From Gigaspora margarita (taxonomy: Eukaryota; Glomeromycota; Glomeromycetes; Diversisporales; Gigasporaceae): a stretch of 64,000 nt of DNA. The position numbers were made by a program, and so were the translations under genes. The notes beneath the pieces are model-generated. The model did not search any database. It was not told where the DNA came from and saw only the letters and a program-made list of their open reading frames with translations. The DNA lies in the NCBI GenBank assembly GCA_009809945.1, contig WTPW01001266.1, forward strand, positions 64,444 through 128,443. Reading direction: 5' to 3'. This document shows, piece after piece, positions 1 to 12,940 of this stretch (positions are counted from its first letter, which is position 1; every line of letters starts with the position of its first letter).

Positions 1-1023
1 ATACTAGCAATTGTAAAATTAATATTTACTATGAATAAAAGATATAGAGGAAAGACCTCTCTTTAAAAAAAAAAAAAAAAAAAAAAAATTATATAGGTGA
101 TCTTATAAAACTTGTGACAAACCTGTATGTCACTAGAATTTTACTAATAAATTAAGGGTATTGCTATTTACACCATGGTTTTTGCTATTTGCACCATAGA
201 TTTTGTGTAATATTAGATTATTAATTAACCTTTTCTATTTGCACCATAGTAATATATATTGCACTAATAAAAACTCATATTTTTTATATATTAACAATAT
301 ATAGAAGTATACAATAAGATTTTTTGCAATTTTTGTATAACCTTGGGCCTTTTTAAGGGTAGAAGGTTTGTAGATTATTTATCATATGATTTTAGTGATA
401 CAATGAGATTTATATAGAAATTAAAAATGTGTTACTAATAAAACTTTTTACAGTTGTAATCAAATTTGACTAAAATTTTATAATATATAGAACAAAATGC
501 ATGTTATATAATAGTAAAATTTTAATAAAGTATATATTTAAAAAAAGTATACTTTTATATATCATAAAGTTCCCCCAGTAAGCTCAAATTTCCCCCAGTT
601 GCACAAAATAATTAATTTTAATTGGTCAATATCATATGATCATCATATGATTTTGTAAACAACTTTTGATACCTAAATTTAAATTGGTATAATTTGACGA
701 ATATTCAACCAATTTTAATAATTTTGTTATTATTAGAATCAGAAAAACCTGCTCTATCCCTTAAACAGTCTTGCAGGCAAATTTGCCTGCAATTTCTAAA
801 TTTAAATGTAAATCAGTTTGTATTTTTTTATAAAAATAGTCCAATCACATTTTGGTATTAGATAAATATTGATCAACATTCTATTAAACATATTTAATCA
901 ATTACAAACTTACTATTGTTTTGAAAAGGGCAAAACTAACCAATTAAAGAATTTCTTTAATTTTGCCCAATGTAAGAATTTTTTTTTTTAAAAAAAATTT
1001 TTTTTACATAAATTTTTTTTGCA

Positions 1024-2951
1024 ATGAAAACTTCAATTCTAAATGAACAGGATGATGAAGACATATATATTGTAGAATTATTATGTAGTGTCCATGAACA
1101 TTATGAACAAAGTGACTCTGAAGATGATAAAAATTATGACATTTGATATGAAAATGCTCAAGATGAAATTCAAAATAATAGAGATGGTCATAATTATGGT
1201 CAAGAGCATGGTTCTGGTCATAGTCATGGTCGTAGTCATGGTTGTGGTCAAAATTATGAAATGGAAATTCATGTCAACTTCCTATTCCTCCTCCTTTTAA
1301 TACATTTTAATATTCAAGACCCATGCATGGATTTACACTAAATGCTCCTACTAGAAATGAAACTTTTTTATCATCACTGTATTCAATTTTTAGTATGTTT
1401 TTTTCTTATGAACAAATAAATACAATCATGCAGAATACCAATAAATACGCTTATTTAAAAGGTGCTAGAGAAGGACGAAAATAGGTAGAATTAACAGTAA
1501 AAGGATTTAAAATTTGGTTGGCAATATTGATATATGCTGGTATTTTTAAATTTCCTAGTATTAGAGATTATTGGGTTACAAATAATAAATTTTCAGAACA
1601 TAAGATAACAAAATTTATGACCATACTTCGTTTTGAACAAGTATGTTTTTTTTAAGTAAATATTGGATTTACCATATCAAGTTTATTTACAATGGATTAT
1701 TTAATTTTTTTTTTAAATATAGATTAAACGGTTTATGCATATTTCAGACTGTAGTATCTTTATATTGATTTTCTAAATTGGACACATTGGCAAGTCATGT
1801 TCAAATAATATCTAAATCGATCTGTATTCCATTATCTAACATGTCAATCGATGAAATGATCACAAGATTTTTAGGTCGAAGCATGCATAAAGTTAGAATT
1901 AAAAACAAGCCTATACTGGAAGGGTACAAAATTCTCTCCCTTTGTGATTCAGGTTATACATACTCCTGTATTTTTACTTCGTGAATTCAAAATCATCCAG
2001 AAGTAAAAAAATTGCAAATCTGAATAAAGTTGGAAATGATATTTATTACCTTGTTTCTCAATTATCTTTAAATAAATCTTTCAATATATATATAGATAAT
2101 TTTTTTCATCTATTAACCTTTTTCGACATATGCACAATAATAATTTTGGCGCATGCGAAACAGTTAGAAAAAATAGTGCACATTTCCCTAAAATACTTAA
2201 AGTAGATAAAAAGTTAGATTGGGATATATTATTTGGAGTAGTAGTTGATAATGTTCTTGCTGTTTTGTGGATGAACAATAGTCTAGTAATCATGCTACCA
2301 CCATTTATGAAATTACTGGAAATGAAAATAGAGTTAAAAGAGTTCGACATTGACCCTGAGAAACTAGCACCAATACTACAAAAGTATGTGCAGTTTTTGG
2401 AACTGCTAGTAAAAAAGCTTTGCCAATACCTTGTATAATTTATGACTACAACCACCACATGGATAGAGTAGATATAGCCAATCAACTTCACAGGTATTAT
2501 GCCATCCAATTACCAGTAAGAAGAACTTGGATACCCTTGTTTTTTTTGGTTACTTAACACTTCTATTGTTAATTCTTACTTAATTTTTTAAAAAAATGGT
2601 AATATTATTAATCATAAAAATTTTTGAATTTATCTAGTATGGGAATTAATTAATGCAGGTATAGAAGAAAATGATCAAACAAAAAAGCCAAATATGCGAA
2701 GTCGGGTGGAAGAATTAACACATCAATTTGAAAATATTGGTGTTAATCTTCCAACAACACAGTATGTGATGAGTAATTTTGAACTCTCCTTATTAAGGCT
2801 ATCTACGGATGGACATTTACCTGAATGGAGAAAAAAAAGAAGTAGCTGTATATGGTGCAGATATTTGGTAAAAAAAAACAAAACAATGAAAAAAAATACT
2901 AAAAAAAAATTACTGACAAGAATCCATCACAGTCGCAGATTTATTGTGTAA
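1024..2951 (+). pseudogene. piggyBac transposase remnant
   Basis: DDE transposase of the piggyBac family (DDE_Tnp_1_7 type). From N to C, in shifting frames: an acidic N-terminus (NEQDDEDIYIVELL); GFKIWLAILIYAGIFKFPSI; MSIDEMITRFLGRSMHKVRI then PILEGYKILSLCDSGY (first catalytic Asp region); IDNFF (second Asp); NVLAVLWMNNSLVIML; and YNHHMDRVDIANQLHRYYAI, the hallmark third-Asp block. A C-terminal part follows at about 2660-2951, with a degenerate cysteine-containing tail near CIWC. A likely intron lies at about 1641-1722. Several in-frame stops (for example TGA near 1144 and TAG near 1482) and at least three frame changes make it non-functional. Confidence -1.
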
Positions 2952-3125
2952 AATACAATGTGGCCTTATGTTGTAGTAAGAGTAAAAGTGACTATTTTAA
3001 AAACTATTATATTCGAAAAGAAAATTAAAAATTTTTTATATTTTATTAAATATGTACTTAAAAAAAAAAAAAAAAGATATATATATATATATCTTGTTTA
3101 TTCCTATATGAATCAAAATTGTACT

Positions 3126-3305
3126 AGGACCCCGAAATATACATAGATAGGTCAGGTTAATTATAGGGTTACTAAAAAAGGAAAGATCTGCAGAAAAACT
3201 TTAAAAATAAGCAAAAAAATTACTATAAATAGAAAAGATCTGCATAAAAAACCTCAAAAATAAGCAAACTCATACCTGACCTATCTATGTATATTTCGGG
3301 GTCCT
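3126..3305. mobile_element. hAT-type MITE, 180 bp, copy 1
   Basis: Inverted ends AGGACCCCGAAATATACATA... are flanked by the perfect 8-bp direct repeat ATTGTACT (3118-3125 and 3306-3313). An 8-bp TSD is characteristic of hAT. It is inserted in the piggyBac element after the transposase remnant, so it is younger. A second copy is at 40757-40934. Confidence -1.
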
Positions 3306-4600
3306 ATTGTACTGCTTGAGTTGTAAAAATGAAGTCATAGAAATTGTTTTCATACTAAATTTTATATTTCTTATTATGATTTCTTATCATTATAGTCAAA
3401 ATGTAATAAGAAAATTAAAAATAAATAAAAATTTTGAGAGATCAGGAATTTTATTAAAAATAGACGATTTTTAAAAATCTATACATATTAGATAATTTTT
3501 ATAATAGTATGAAAATTAAAGTTAAAACTATTTGCAAAGTTGATCAATTACTCATGTAAAAAATTTTATTGCATGAAATTTAAAATTTTTCAAAATTTTA
3601 TATATAACGAAGTAAAAGAAAAAATTGCAGACAAATTTGCCTGGAATAGCTTACCATTTAAGGGATAAGTTTATTTAATATTTCAAATATGATTTGCTTA
3701 AAAAATTTTTATAAAATTTTAAAAAAATAAATCAATACCATGAATTTTATATATAATTTGCAATTTGTACCCCTACTCTTAATATTGCACCAATAAAAAC
3801 TCACTTTTTTTTATAGATTAACAACTTGTAGGGGTACAGGAGGACTTCAGATATCTTTCATATGGATCATAACTGGATTTTGGCCAATTTGGCCCAATTT
3901 GCTAAAATAACAAAATATATTTTTTAAAATAACTTTTGATCTAGTAATTAGAATTGAATGAACTTTTTTTTTGTTAGATGCACCTCACTGAGAGCTTCAT
4001 TTTTAAAAAAATATTTATTCAAATTGGACTACTGGATGCCAAGATAATTGTCAAAACCTATTTTTTTGCTTCTCAAATTTCAGGGGTTTTTGCTAAAAAA
4101 AAATTAAGTATGACCTCGGTACTAGATGTCTGGGGTCCTAGTGCAGGATAAGATTTTTACAATTTTTGTGTAATATTGAACCTTATATATAGTAGACCTG
4201 CTAATCTAATTTCATAATACAGGCCAACCTAACTCTAATTTTTTAAGGCCTTAATATAATATGGGCCAAAATTTACTATTTTTGTATAATCTTGGGCTAT
4301 TTTAATATTACACCAATAAAAACTCAGCATTTTTTTGTAGATTAACAACATATAAAGGTGCAAAATAAGGTTTTTGCAATTTTTTGTATAACTTTGGGCC
4401 TTTTTTAATATTGCACTAATAAAAACTTAGCTTTTTTTATAGATTAACAACATATAGGGGTGCAGGATAAGATTTTTAAAATATGTATAACTATACCATG
4501 GTGCAAATAGAAAAAGTTGATTAATGATCTAATATTACACAAAATCCATGGTGCAAATAGCAAAAACTATAGTATAAATAGCAGTATTCTAAATTAAGCA

Positions 4601-4800
4601 TAAATTTACAATAGTGATCAGCAAGCCTATATGCCTCTAGAATTTTACTAATAAATTAAGCAAAAACTAGTAAAATTTATAATAATGATCAGCAAGCCTA
4701 TATATCTTTGGAATATTGCTAAATAAATAGATTATAAATATATACCAATAAAATTCACAATAGTAATTGACAACAATATATACATTTTTATTATTCTATT
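4601..4800. repeat. Short tandem repeat flanking the piggyBac element
   Basis: Units of about 70 bp start TAAATTTACAATAGTGATCA near 4601 and TAAAATTTATAATAATGATC near 4671, with a degenerate third near 4757. A further unit lies on the other side of the transposon at about 105-157, which implies insertion within the array. Confidence -1.
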
Positions 4801-5774
4801 AAATATATAAATACAGTGATATACTATATTATTATGGATACTTTTTGGCCAGTCATTACTCAAAATCAGGTACCATAAATTTCCAAATATCCATTTTGGC
4901 TAAATTTTTTAAAGGGTTGCTTGAATTCAGTAACTTTGAAATACTCAATTCTATTGGTCTATCTTAATAAAATTTATTCTATATTTAACAATTTTAAAGA
5001 GGCTGCTTATTTTATTTTTCTAGTATTTTGGTCTCAAAATATAGAGGTTGCTTATTTTTGGAGTTGCTTTTATTCGGAACTTTATAGTAAGTAAATACAG
5101 CATTAAATTAAGGTTATGTAACTAAGGAAGCTTCTAGAAATCAGCTAATTTCTGGGTGGGTCAGCTGAAGTATCAGGTGTAATTCCAGACAAAATTTCAT
5201 AATTCTGGTCAAAGTTACAAAATTATTTTTGATCAAAAATTATAAATTTATTAATAATATTTAATAATTAATAACTTTTGAGCTACCAATCCAAATTTGA
5301 TAATTTAACTACCAAAATAATCTTCTTAATAAAAGGATTCTAGCAAGCCCAAAATCATAAGGGGAGTGACAAAAATCAGATGATTTTTTAGAAGGGGAGG
5401 AGGGTAAAAAATGTTAAAATTATATATAGAAACTGACTAAATCTATATTAAAGAGGGAGTAGGCCTCTAATAAAAAATAATCAGGTGATTAATGATATGG
5501 CCCTAAGGGAAGTAAGAGATCCTCATTTTATTATGTCCTATATATATAGATAGTATAAATACTAATAGTATTTTTATTATAATAAAATTATAATATTCGA
5601 ATTTGAATTCTCAATAAGTATTTATCCAAATAAGCTAAAATTTTTAATATAGACAGATATAATATTGATCTATATCATATTAAAATTTTAGCTAAATTGG
5701 ATTAGTAGTTCTTGTGAAATTGCTTAAAAACAGTATATAATTTTGTTAAATTATTTTAGAGTAAAATTGGTTTT

Positions 5775-8097
5775 TAGCGATCACAAGTAGTCGTTACATA
5801 GTAAAGTTCAAATTTTATTATATAAATCGATTATGATTGCTTAAGTAAACTTATTTGAGTGATCAAAATACATATATTCTAAAATTTTTATTAAAATTAG
5901 AGAAGTTTTTATTATTTAGCTTTTAATTTTTATATTTATCGAATATATTTTTTAAAAAAATTTTAATTTTTTCATCGAACATAAAAATCAAAAGTCAAAT
6001 AATAAAAAATTCTTCAAACTGATAAAAATTTTAAAATAAGTATATTTTGATCTATTAAAAAAATTTACTTGAGCAACTATAATCAATACATATAGTAAAA
6101 TATTGACTTTACTACATCAGCAAAATAAATATATGAAATCTTTTGAAAGAAATTGTATACCAAAATCTTTCAAAAGAATTGCAATTAACACGAAATCTTT
6201 CAAAAGAATCACAATCTTTCGAAAGATTTCAGTATGCATTTCTTTCAAAATATTTCGAAATAAATTTTGAAATATTTTGAAATATATTGTAAAATATTGC
6301 GAAATAGAGCAAATAAAAACAATGCAACCCTGTACCTAATTATCCCCTTTCTGGGATTGCAGGAGGTAATATTTCGCATATTATCACAATAAACGATATA
6401 CATATTCACATAATTATAGTTTTGCAACGTTTTCAAATGGTTTCACATGTTTTAGCAATTCAATATAAAATTTTATATTTTTTTATTTATTATTATACAT
6501 TATATTTTAAATTTATTTTAAATTAAATATACATTTTTATTCAATATTATATTTTTATTATATATTATTATACAAAAAAAAAATAAAAAAACGACGAAAA
6601 AAATAAACCCAAAAAAAAAGAAAAAAACGAAAATGAAAACGTATTTTAAAATACTTTCGCACTTTGTCGTATATAATTTCAAAAAAACTAGTCCTACACG
6701 CTTATTTTCACTTACTCTGCAGTTAGCTATTATTTTGCTTTTTTTTTTAACTATCATTTTGCTTCGGTTATTTCTTTTGTTTTTTTATCGTCTTCATTTC
6801 ACTTTTTTTTAAATACTTCCTAAAAATAGTGTAGAAGTAAAAAAATAAAAAATAAAAAAAAATAAAAAATATAAGCAAACTGAATAAAAAAAAATAAAAA
6901 CGAAAAAAATGAACTCAAAAAAAATGAAAAAAATGAAAACGAAAACGTATTTTAAAATACTTTCGCTCTTAGTCACATATAATTCCATAAAAAACTAGTC
7001 CTACACACTTATTTTTGCTCACCCCGCAGTTAGCTATTATTTTGCTTCTTTGTTTTAACTATCATTTTGTTTCAGCTATTTCTTATGTTTTGGCTATCAT
7101 CTTCGTTTCGCTCTTTTTTAAATACTTCCTAAAAATAGTAGAGAAGTGAAAAAATAAAAAAAATACAAATAAAAAAAACAAAAAATATAACAAACTGAAT
7201 AAAAAAAAAAAGAAGCCCCAAATTTCTATTTTTCATATTCGCCAAATGCTAAAATAGTCTGAGTTGGTTTTCTTGAAAGTGCCAGGAAGTAAGGGTTGTG
7301 TTCTTGCAAAGTGCCAGAATAAATTAAATTAATAAAAAAAAATTTTAAAAAAAAACAAAAATATAAGAGTGCCAAATGAAAAAAAAATATAGCAATACCT
7401 TGCGAAGACTTGCGCTCAACTAAAACTATTTCTTTAAAAAAATGTTCTTGGCAATTTAGAAATTGTGAAGTAATAGTTGTGTTCTTGCAAAGTATCGTCT
7501 GAGTTAGCTTGCAAAGTCAAATCTGCGTTCCTGCAAAGTTGCAAAAAAGTTGTAGGTTTTCTTGCAAATCGCCAGAGAAGTTAGGTTGGTGTTTTTGTAA
7601 AGTGCCAAAATAAAAAGAAAAAAATTTAAAAAATAGATAAAAAAAAAAAGAGAAAAAAATAAAGCAAAAAGAAAAAACAAACTGAACAAAAAAAAAACAA
7701 AACAAAACAAATGAAAAAAAAACAGTGTAAAAATTGAAGATCTATAAACAGATCAATTTGATCTTGTAATACAGAGTTTGTAGATTATATTCGAACATTA
7801 TCAAAACATTTTAAACAATGCGCTCTTGGTACTAGCATGATCCAGGTTGCAGATCTACTGATCCAGCTTGGTTTCACATGTCTAATATAGTTTCGAAAAA
7901 TATTTTGAAATATTTCGAATACAAAATATTTCGAAATATATTGCAAAATATTTTGAAATTAATTGCATTAGCAAAATCTTTCAAAAGATATTGCAGGTCC
8001 GCAAGATCTTTCGAAAGATTTCGGTACTATAAATTTGCTGATATATGTAACAACTATTAATAATTGTGCAGTAGCTTATTTTCAGATCAACCCATTT
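5775..8097. mobile_element. Foldback family A, copy 1, split by an insertion
   Basis: A palindromic element of about 370 bp. The left arm runs TAGCGATCACAAGTAGTCGT then AATCGATTATGATTGCTTAA; the right arm is its complement, ending near CTATTAATAATTGTGCAGTA. The right terminus is displaced to 8042-8097 because an A-rich element (6117-8041) is inserted within it; comparison with the copies at 29849 and 43242 shows this. No coding capacity. Confidence -1.
6117..8041. mobile_element. A-rich TIR element, copy 1 (about 1.9 kb)
   Basis: Ends TCAGCAAAATAAATATATGA and, on the reverse complement, TCAGCAAATTTATAGTACCG. Next to them are clustered GAAATCTTTCGAAAGATTTC-like and ATTTCGAAATATTTT-like palindromes. 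The interior is almost all A-runs punctuated by reiterated TTCTTGCAAAGTGCCAGA motifs. A direct duplication of about 220 bp recurs at about 300 bp spacing (6634-6855 and 6935-7157). Relatives lie at about 20490-22380 and about 30520-32024. No protein family recognised; low-complexity reading frames are dismissed. Confidence -1.
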
Positions 8098-8664
8098 TTG
8101 AGTTTTTTTAAATATTAAAATTTGATTAGTCAATAGTCTTATCACTAGGGAGTATAACCTATGTAAATTTAATTATACGATTTACTGCACTTTTCTAAAA
8201 ATTTTAATCACAAAATCTGTAATCAGAATAGATTTGTATTACTAAAAAGTTTTATAATTTATTAAATAATTAAAACCATTTTAGTAACACAAATTTATTT
8301 GGATTTTAGGATTCTGTAATTAGATTTTAATAATTTTGGACTTTCTAGAATCCTCTCATTAAAAGAATTATTTTGGTAGTTAAATCATCAAATTTGGTTT
8401 AGTGATTAAAAGTTATTTACTATTAAATATTATATTTAACGTTTTAATAATTGTAAAATCTGATTGGCTATTTGGAGTATTAGGTGTGAGTAAGTGGTAA
8501 TGTTGTTAGCCAAAATTGTTTTATGCTTGTAAAAATATTTCGACATTTGATATTTAGGCTGCCGAAATGTCTAAATATTGCTGAAATTCTAAATTATACT
8601 GAAATGTCTAAATAATGTCAAAATGTCTAAATTAAGAAATATATATGAAAAACATATAGGAATT

Positions 8665-9060
8665 AGGGCTGTTAATTGCCAATCTGGATAAGATCGGCAA
8701 TATTTCTATATTTAGAATTGGGGCAAAACAAATATATAAACAAGGTAGTACGAAATCTGGATCAGGCCTGTATATATAAAATTTTTATATGATTTAAAGA
8801 ATTTTAAAGATGTTTTACTCATATCTTCTTATATACAAGTCCGATTTTAATGAAATTTTGGCAGTAGACGCACAAGAACCTGCTCTACAACTTTACTTAG
8901 AGCCAAAAATAATATTTACTTAGTATAAAAAAAACTTTTTATTACGCCTACTACAGATTTACTAATATATTGTTTATATATTTGTTTATCACCAATTCCA
9001 AATATAGTAATAATATAGCTATAGTGCCGATCTTATCCGGATTGGTAATTAATCAGTTTG
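8665..9060. mobile_element. Palindromic MITE inside the 8498 element
   Basis: Outer arms GTTAATTGCCAATCTGGATA and reverse-complemented ATTAATTACCAATCCGGATA, with further pairing of ATAAGATCGGCA and of TATTTAGAATTGG blocks towards the centre. TSD not clear, so the ends are approximate. Confidence -1.
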
Positions 9061-9399
9061 ACTAAAACCACTGGTTCTGCAGTCCTTGTTAGAACTGTCT
9101 TTTTATGAGACAGACCAAAAAGACTATCGGTTCAAATATAGTTAGCTTTAAATTATTGTAACAAATATATGTAGCCTAATTTTTATGATATATGAGGTTA
9201 ATTTTTAGATGTTTAGACAACAATAATAAATTTAAATATTTTAAATTGGAGTTGTTCTTATTTAATATTTATTTTATATTTTGCGAATTATTAATTTGTC
9301 TTTGCTTTCAAACTATACATAAATATTTTTGGATAAATAACAAATTAGTATTAGCATTAGCAATTAAGATTAGTTATTTTGGTTTTGCTATTACTTGCC

Positions 9400-9786
9400 C
9401 TGGCTCTATCTCCCGCCCACCATCCCTAGTCAATTGTTGGGCTCTGTGGCTACAGTGGCAGTACAAGGACCTATTAGTGGATAGTTAGGCTTTGCGACTG
9501 CAGTAGCAGCACACAGATCTTAATAGTGAATAGTTAGGCACCATAGCTGCAAGGACCTTATTAGTGGATAGTTAGGCTCCGCTGCTGCAGTGGTAGTGCA
9601 AGGACCTTATTAGTAGATAGTTAGGCTCTGCAGTTGCAGTAGTCAGTGCAAGGGACTTATTAGTGGATAGTTAGGCTCCACAGTTATAGTGGCAGTGCAA
9701 GGACCTTATTAATAGATAGTTAGGCTCCATGGCGCAATACAAGACCTTATTAGTAGATGGTTAGGCTCCTTGGTTGCAGTGGCAGT
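9400..9786. repeat. Minisatellite, about 60-bp unit, split by hAT-1
   Basis: Six to seven degenerate units of the form GGACCTTATTAGTGGATAGT + TAGGCTC...GCAGTGGCAGTGCAA. The array stops exactly at the hAT-1 TSD (9779-9786) and resumes at 15520-15580 with TGCAAGGACCTTATTAATGG, so one continuous array was interrupted. Confidence -1.
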
Positions 9787-10969
9787 TAGTGTTCCAAATT
9801 ATTAGTTGAAAAACCAACTAGTTGGCAACTTTTCAACTAATCAATTGAAAAAAATTTTTAAACAACTAATCGATTTATTATCAACTGGTTCGATTATGAT
9901 TAATCATCAGTTATCAATTAGTTATCAACTATGATAATCAACTAAACAACTATACTATTTATAGTATTATATAACAGACGTAACTATTCTGTAATTAGTA
10001 AAATTGGCGTTATGCAAATTAGTGTCATGCATATGTTATTCATATGCTTTTTTATTAAAAATCGTACCATTGCATGTATACAGGGTTAACAATGGAGCCA
10101 ATAGAGCTCAATAGTTGTGCGAATGGAGCTCAAAAAGCTAGTATCCATTGGGCTCCATTCAGGCTCTATTCGCAGCTCCATTGACTAATCAAGCATTATC
10201 GTTAATTTAAATAATCTTTTTTGAATTGAAAATTATAAATATCCAGACAAAAAAGACGAAATTCCATAAAATAAACCTGAAAAACCTAAAAGAAACTGCA
10301 ACTTACCATTTCTTGCTGCATGTAAAAAGTATAGTTGTTAGAACATATTGTTGAAAAAAAGAAAGTAAAGAATAGAACCCCAAAGTCATAATTACATTAA
10401 TTTTAGGTAAGATGAAGATATTTTATTTATTAAAGCCTATTTTCTTTCTGGTTTTTTAACTGGTTTTACAATGAAAGGTTATTATTATATTGGAGCTGTA
10501 TGAACAATGAAAGAACAATTATTAAAGCAATTAAAGCAGTTCATAAAAAATTAAATACTATATAAAAAAAAGATACATCAAGTAAAAGTCAAGAAATTTT
10601 TGGAACTAGCATGATGCATTTAAACATTCTCAAAAATCATACGATAAGTCTTATTGATAACGATAGTAAAAATTTTTTTTTATTATCAAAAAAATCTGCC
10701 TTATGTCTTGAAAGAACCCATATATGTAAGTACATAATTTGCAAAAGTCAAACATATTATATATATCATTTAAAATTGAAAATAGCTTCAATAGCATCTC
10801 ATGATGATCCCGTATGTGTTAGCACTGGGAAAAAAAATAGTTTAAATAAAATTTTAATTAATTTTAATTCTTGTTTAGTCTTGTTCAGAGTATAATATAG
10901 TATGTAAGTACTTTTAATACAAATATGAATAAAAAGGGGAGAACGCCCATCTTTGTAATATCTAAACAG

Positions 10970-12940
10970 AATCTACAATAGATAGTATAAATGATAATTT
11001 AGATACATCTGATAATGGCGAAGAAAAAAATAGTAATGATGATGAAGAAGTATTAGCTTCAACATCAACATCTACAAATTTTAGTCGTGTTAAAAAAAGA
11101 AAAAGAAAAGGAAGAAAACAGGAAGTTTCATATAGCAATTTTTTAAAAAATATGATGCTATAATACGCACACCAGATAATCAAGAAGAGGAGGTCGAAAA
11201 AGTTCAATGCTTATTTGATGGATGCGATACAGAGTATGTGTTTAGGTTCGACAAGCAATTTAATAAATCACCTTATGGATATCCATCATATTACTAAAGA
11301 ATCACTTGCGAATAAGTCAGTGAAAGTTCATCAACAAACAATTCAGCAAGTAATTATGAAACCTCATTCTTCTTACGTTCAAAAAAAACTCATACATCAA
11401 GTTGTACGATATATAGTTTCACGTGCTCAGCCTATTTATTTTGTTGAAATTGATGACTTTAAGCATTTGATAAAAAGTTTTGATTCTTAGTTTAAAATGC
11501 CATGTGTTAGTACAATAAAAACAATCATATTTGATACTTATTCTTTAGCAGTAAAGCAAATTATAGATCTTATTTTAGAGACATCTGACACGATTTCTTT
11601 AACCTTTGATATTTGGTCGTCACAAGCGCATAATAGTTATATTAGAATCACTTGTCACTGGCTTACAGAATCATTTGAGTTATATGAAATTATACTTGAA
11701 ATTGGAGAATTGGACGATCATTATGCATCTGATATTGTAGAATCTGTTAATTCTGTTTTTGATAAATTTAATATTAATCATCAAAAGATCTTTTCTATTA
11801 CTACAGATAATGGTGCGAATGTCAAGTCAGCAGTGCAACAAATAGGCATTCCTAACATTAAGTGTGCCGGGCATATACTACAACTAATTGTAAATTTAGA
11901 ACTGAAACAAGTAGATGAGCTAATTTCAAAGTGCAAAACACTTGTTTCAATTTTGTCAAAAGAAAAAAAAGAAAGCAACTTCGCGAAGCACAATTACAAG
12001 TTACCCCTGAAATTAAAGAACCATTAGATGTTATTAAGGACATGGATACTAGATGGAACTCCACCTTTCATTCGATTGAACGACTTGTGCATTTAAGACC
12101 CACTATTATGCAACTATACTCAATTCTCAATAATCATACTCTTAGAGAGGTTAGAAAAAGTGCAGAAACGTTGAGTTCTTTTCTTCCTTCAGAAGAAGAA
12201 TTTGAATTATTGGAAGAACTTGTTGTAATCCTTTCTCCTTTTGACGAAGCAACTCAATTTTTAAGTGGATCCAAATATCTGACACTTGGTTTTATGATGC
12301 CAATGTTAGAAGAACTCGCAAGTCGGCTTAAGTACTTTACTGGTCAAAATGAGGAAGCGATCTCTGTTAGCAACACGATCTTAGATAATTTAATCGAACG
12401 ATGGGAGACCCAAGTGAAATTGGCATGTGCTGCTCTTTCCTTGACCCATGATTTAAGCAATTAAATTTCTGTACTAGAGATTTACGCCGCTCAACGATCC
12501 AACTTATGCGCCATTAATTTGATGAGATGAATTCAACACAAACTAATAATAATGATTCCACACAAACCAACAAAGTCAATACAATATCGCATTAATATAA
12601 AAAACCTAAACTGTCAGCATTTTTTCTCATTTACAAACAAAAAACACTAATGATGTACCTAACGAATTTGATCAGTATTGCGAAATACCTGAAATTTCTC
12701 TTGATGAAGAACCCTGCCCTTTGGTTTAGTGGTGCAACCACAAAACTTTCTTTCCTACTTTGGCAATTTTGGCAAGACGATATCTTGTGGTGCTAGCTTC
12801 CTCCGTGCCATCAGAATGTCTATTTTCTGATGCTGGAAACCATGTAATAGATAAGCGCACTAGGCTCGATCCAGATTTATTAAAGCAATTAGTTTTTCTT
12901 AAAAAAAATATAAGTAGCATTAATGCTTTCTCTACTTAAC
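10970..12940 (+). pseudogene. hAT-1 transposase, degenerate
   Basis: N-terminus acidic then basic (SNDDEEVLASTSTSTNF, KKRKRKGRKQ). A BED zinc finger follows: CLFDGC, then in another frame LGSTSNLINHLMDIHHI, supplying Cys-Cys/His-His. The catalytic region has SLTFDIWSSQAHNSYIRITC and FSITTDNGANVKSAV, then KDMDTRWNSTFHSIERL. The C-terminal hATC dimerisation block at about 12730-12920 reads FPTLAILARRYLVVLASSVP then SECLFSDAGNHVIDKRTRL. Frame changes (near 11220, 11490 and 11940) and stops (near 12463, and a TAG in place of Trp near 12728) inactivate it. Plain DNA-transposon gene; strand and family are confident. Confidence -1.

Larger units (their letters stand above)
152..4597 (+). mobile_element. 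piggyBac-type transposon, decayed, with TIRs
   Basis: Inverted repeats of roughly 90 bp end the unit: about 160-250 (GCTATTTGCACCATAGATTT) and about 4491-4588 (reverse complement GCTATTTGCACCATGGATTT). TTAA, the piggyBac target, lies just outside at 152-155 and 4594-4597; since TTAA is common here, the exact ends are approximate. Both flanks share a tandem repeat (AGAATTTTACTAATAAATTA), so the element sits inside one. Inner sub-repeats of about 110 bp (GCACTAATAAAAACTCA... to TTGGGCCTTTTT) occur near 255-355 and repeatedly in 3775-4490. They lie in the same orientation at both ends, unlike the TIRs. A 180-bp MITE is inserted at 3126. Confidence -1.

Noticed and set aside
4110-4140. A further end of the AGGACCCC MITE (CTGGGGTCCTAG)
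   Set aside because: Only about a dozen bases match and no partner end is nearby.
6518-7710. Phe/Lys-rich membrane-like proteins
   Set aside because: Low-complexity translation of A- and T-runs inside the A-rich element.
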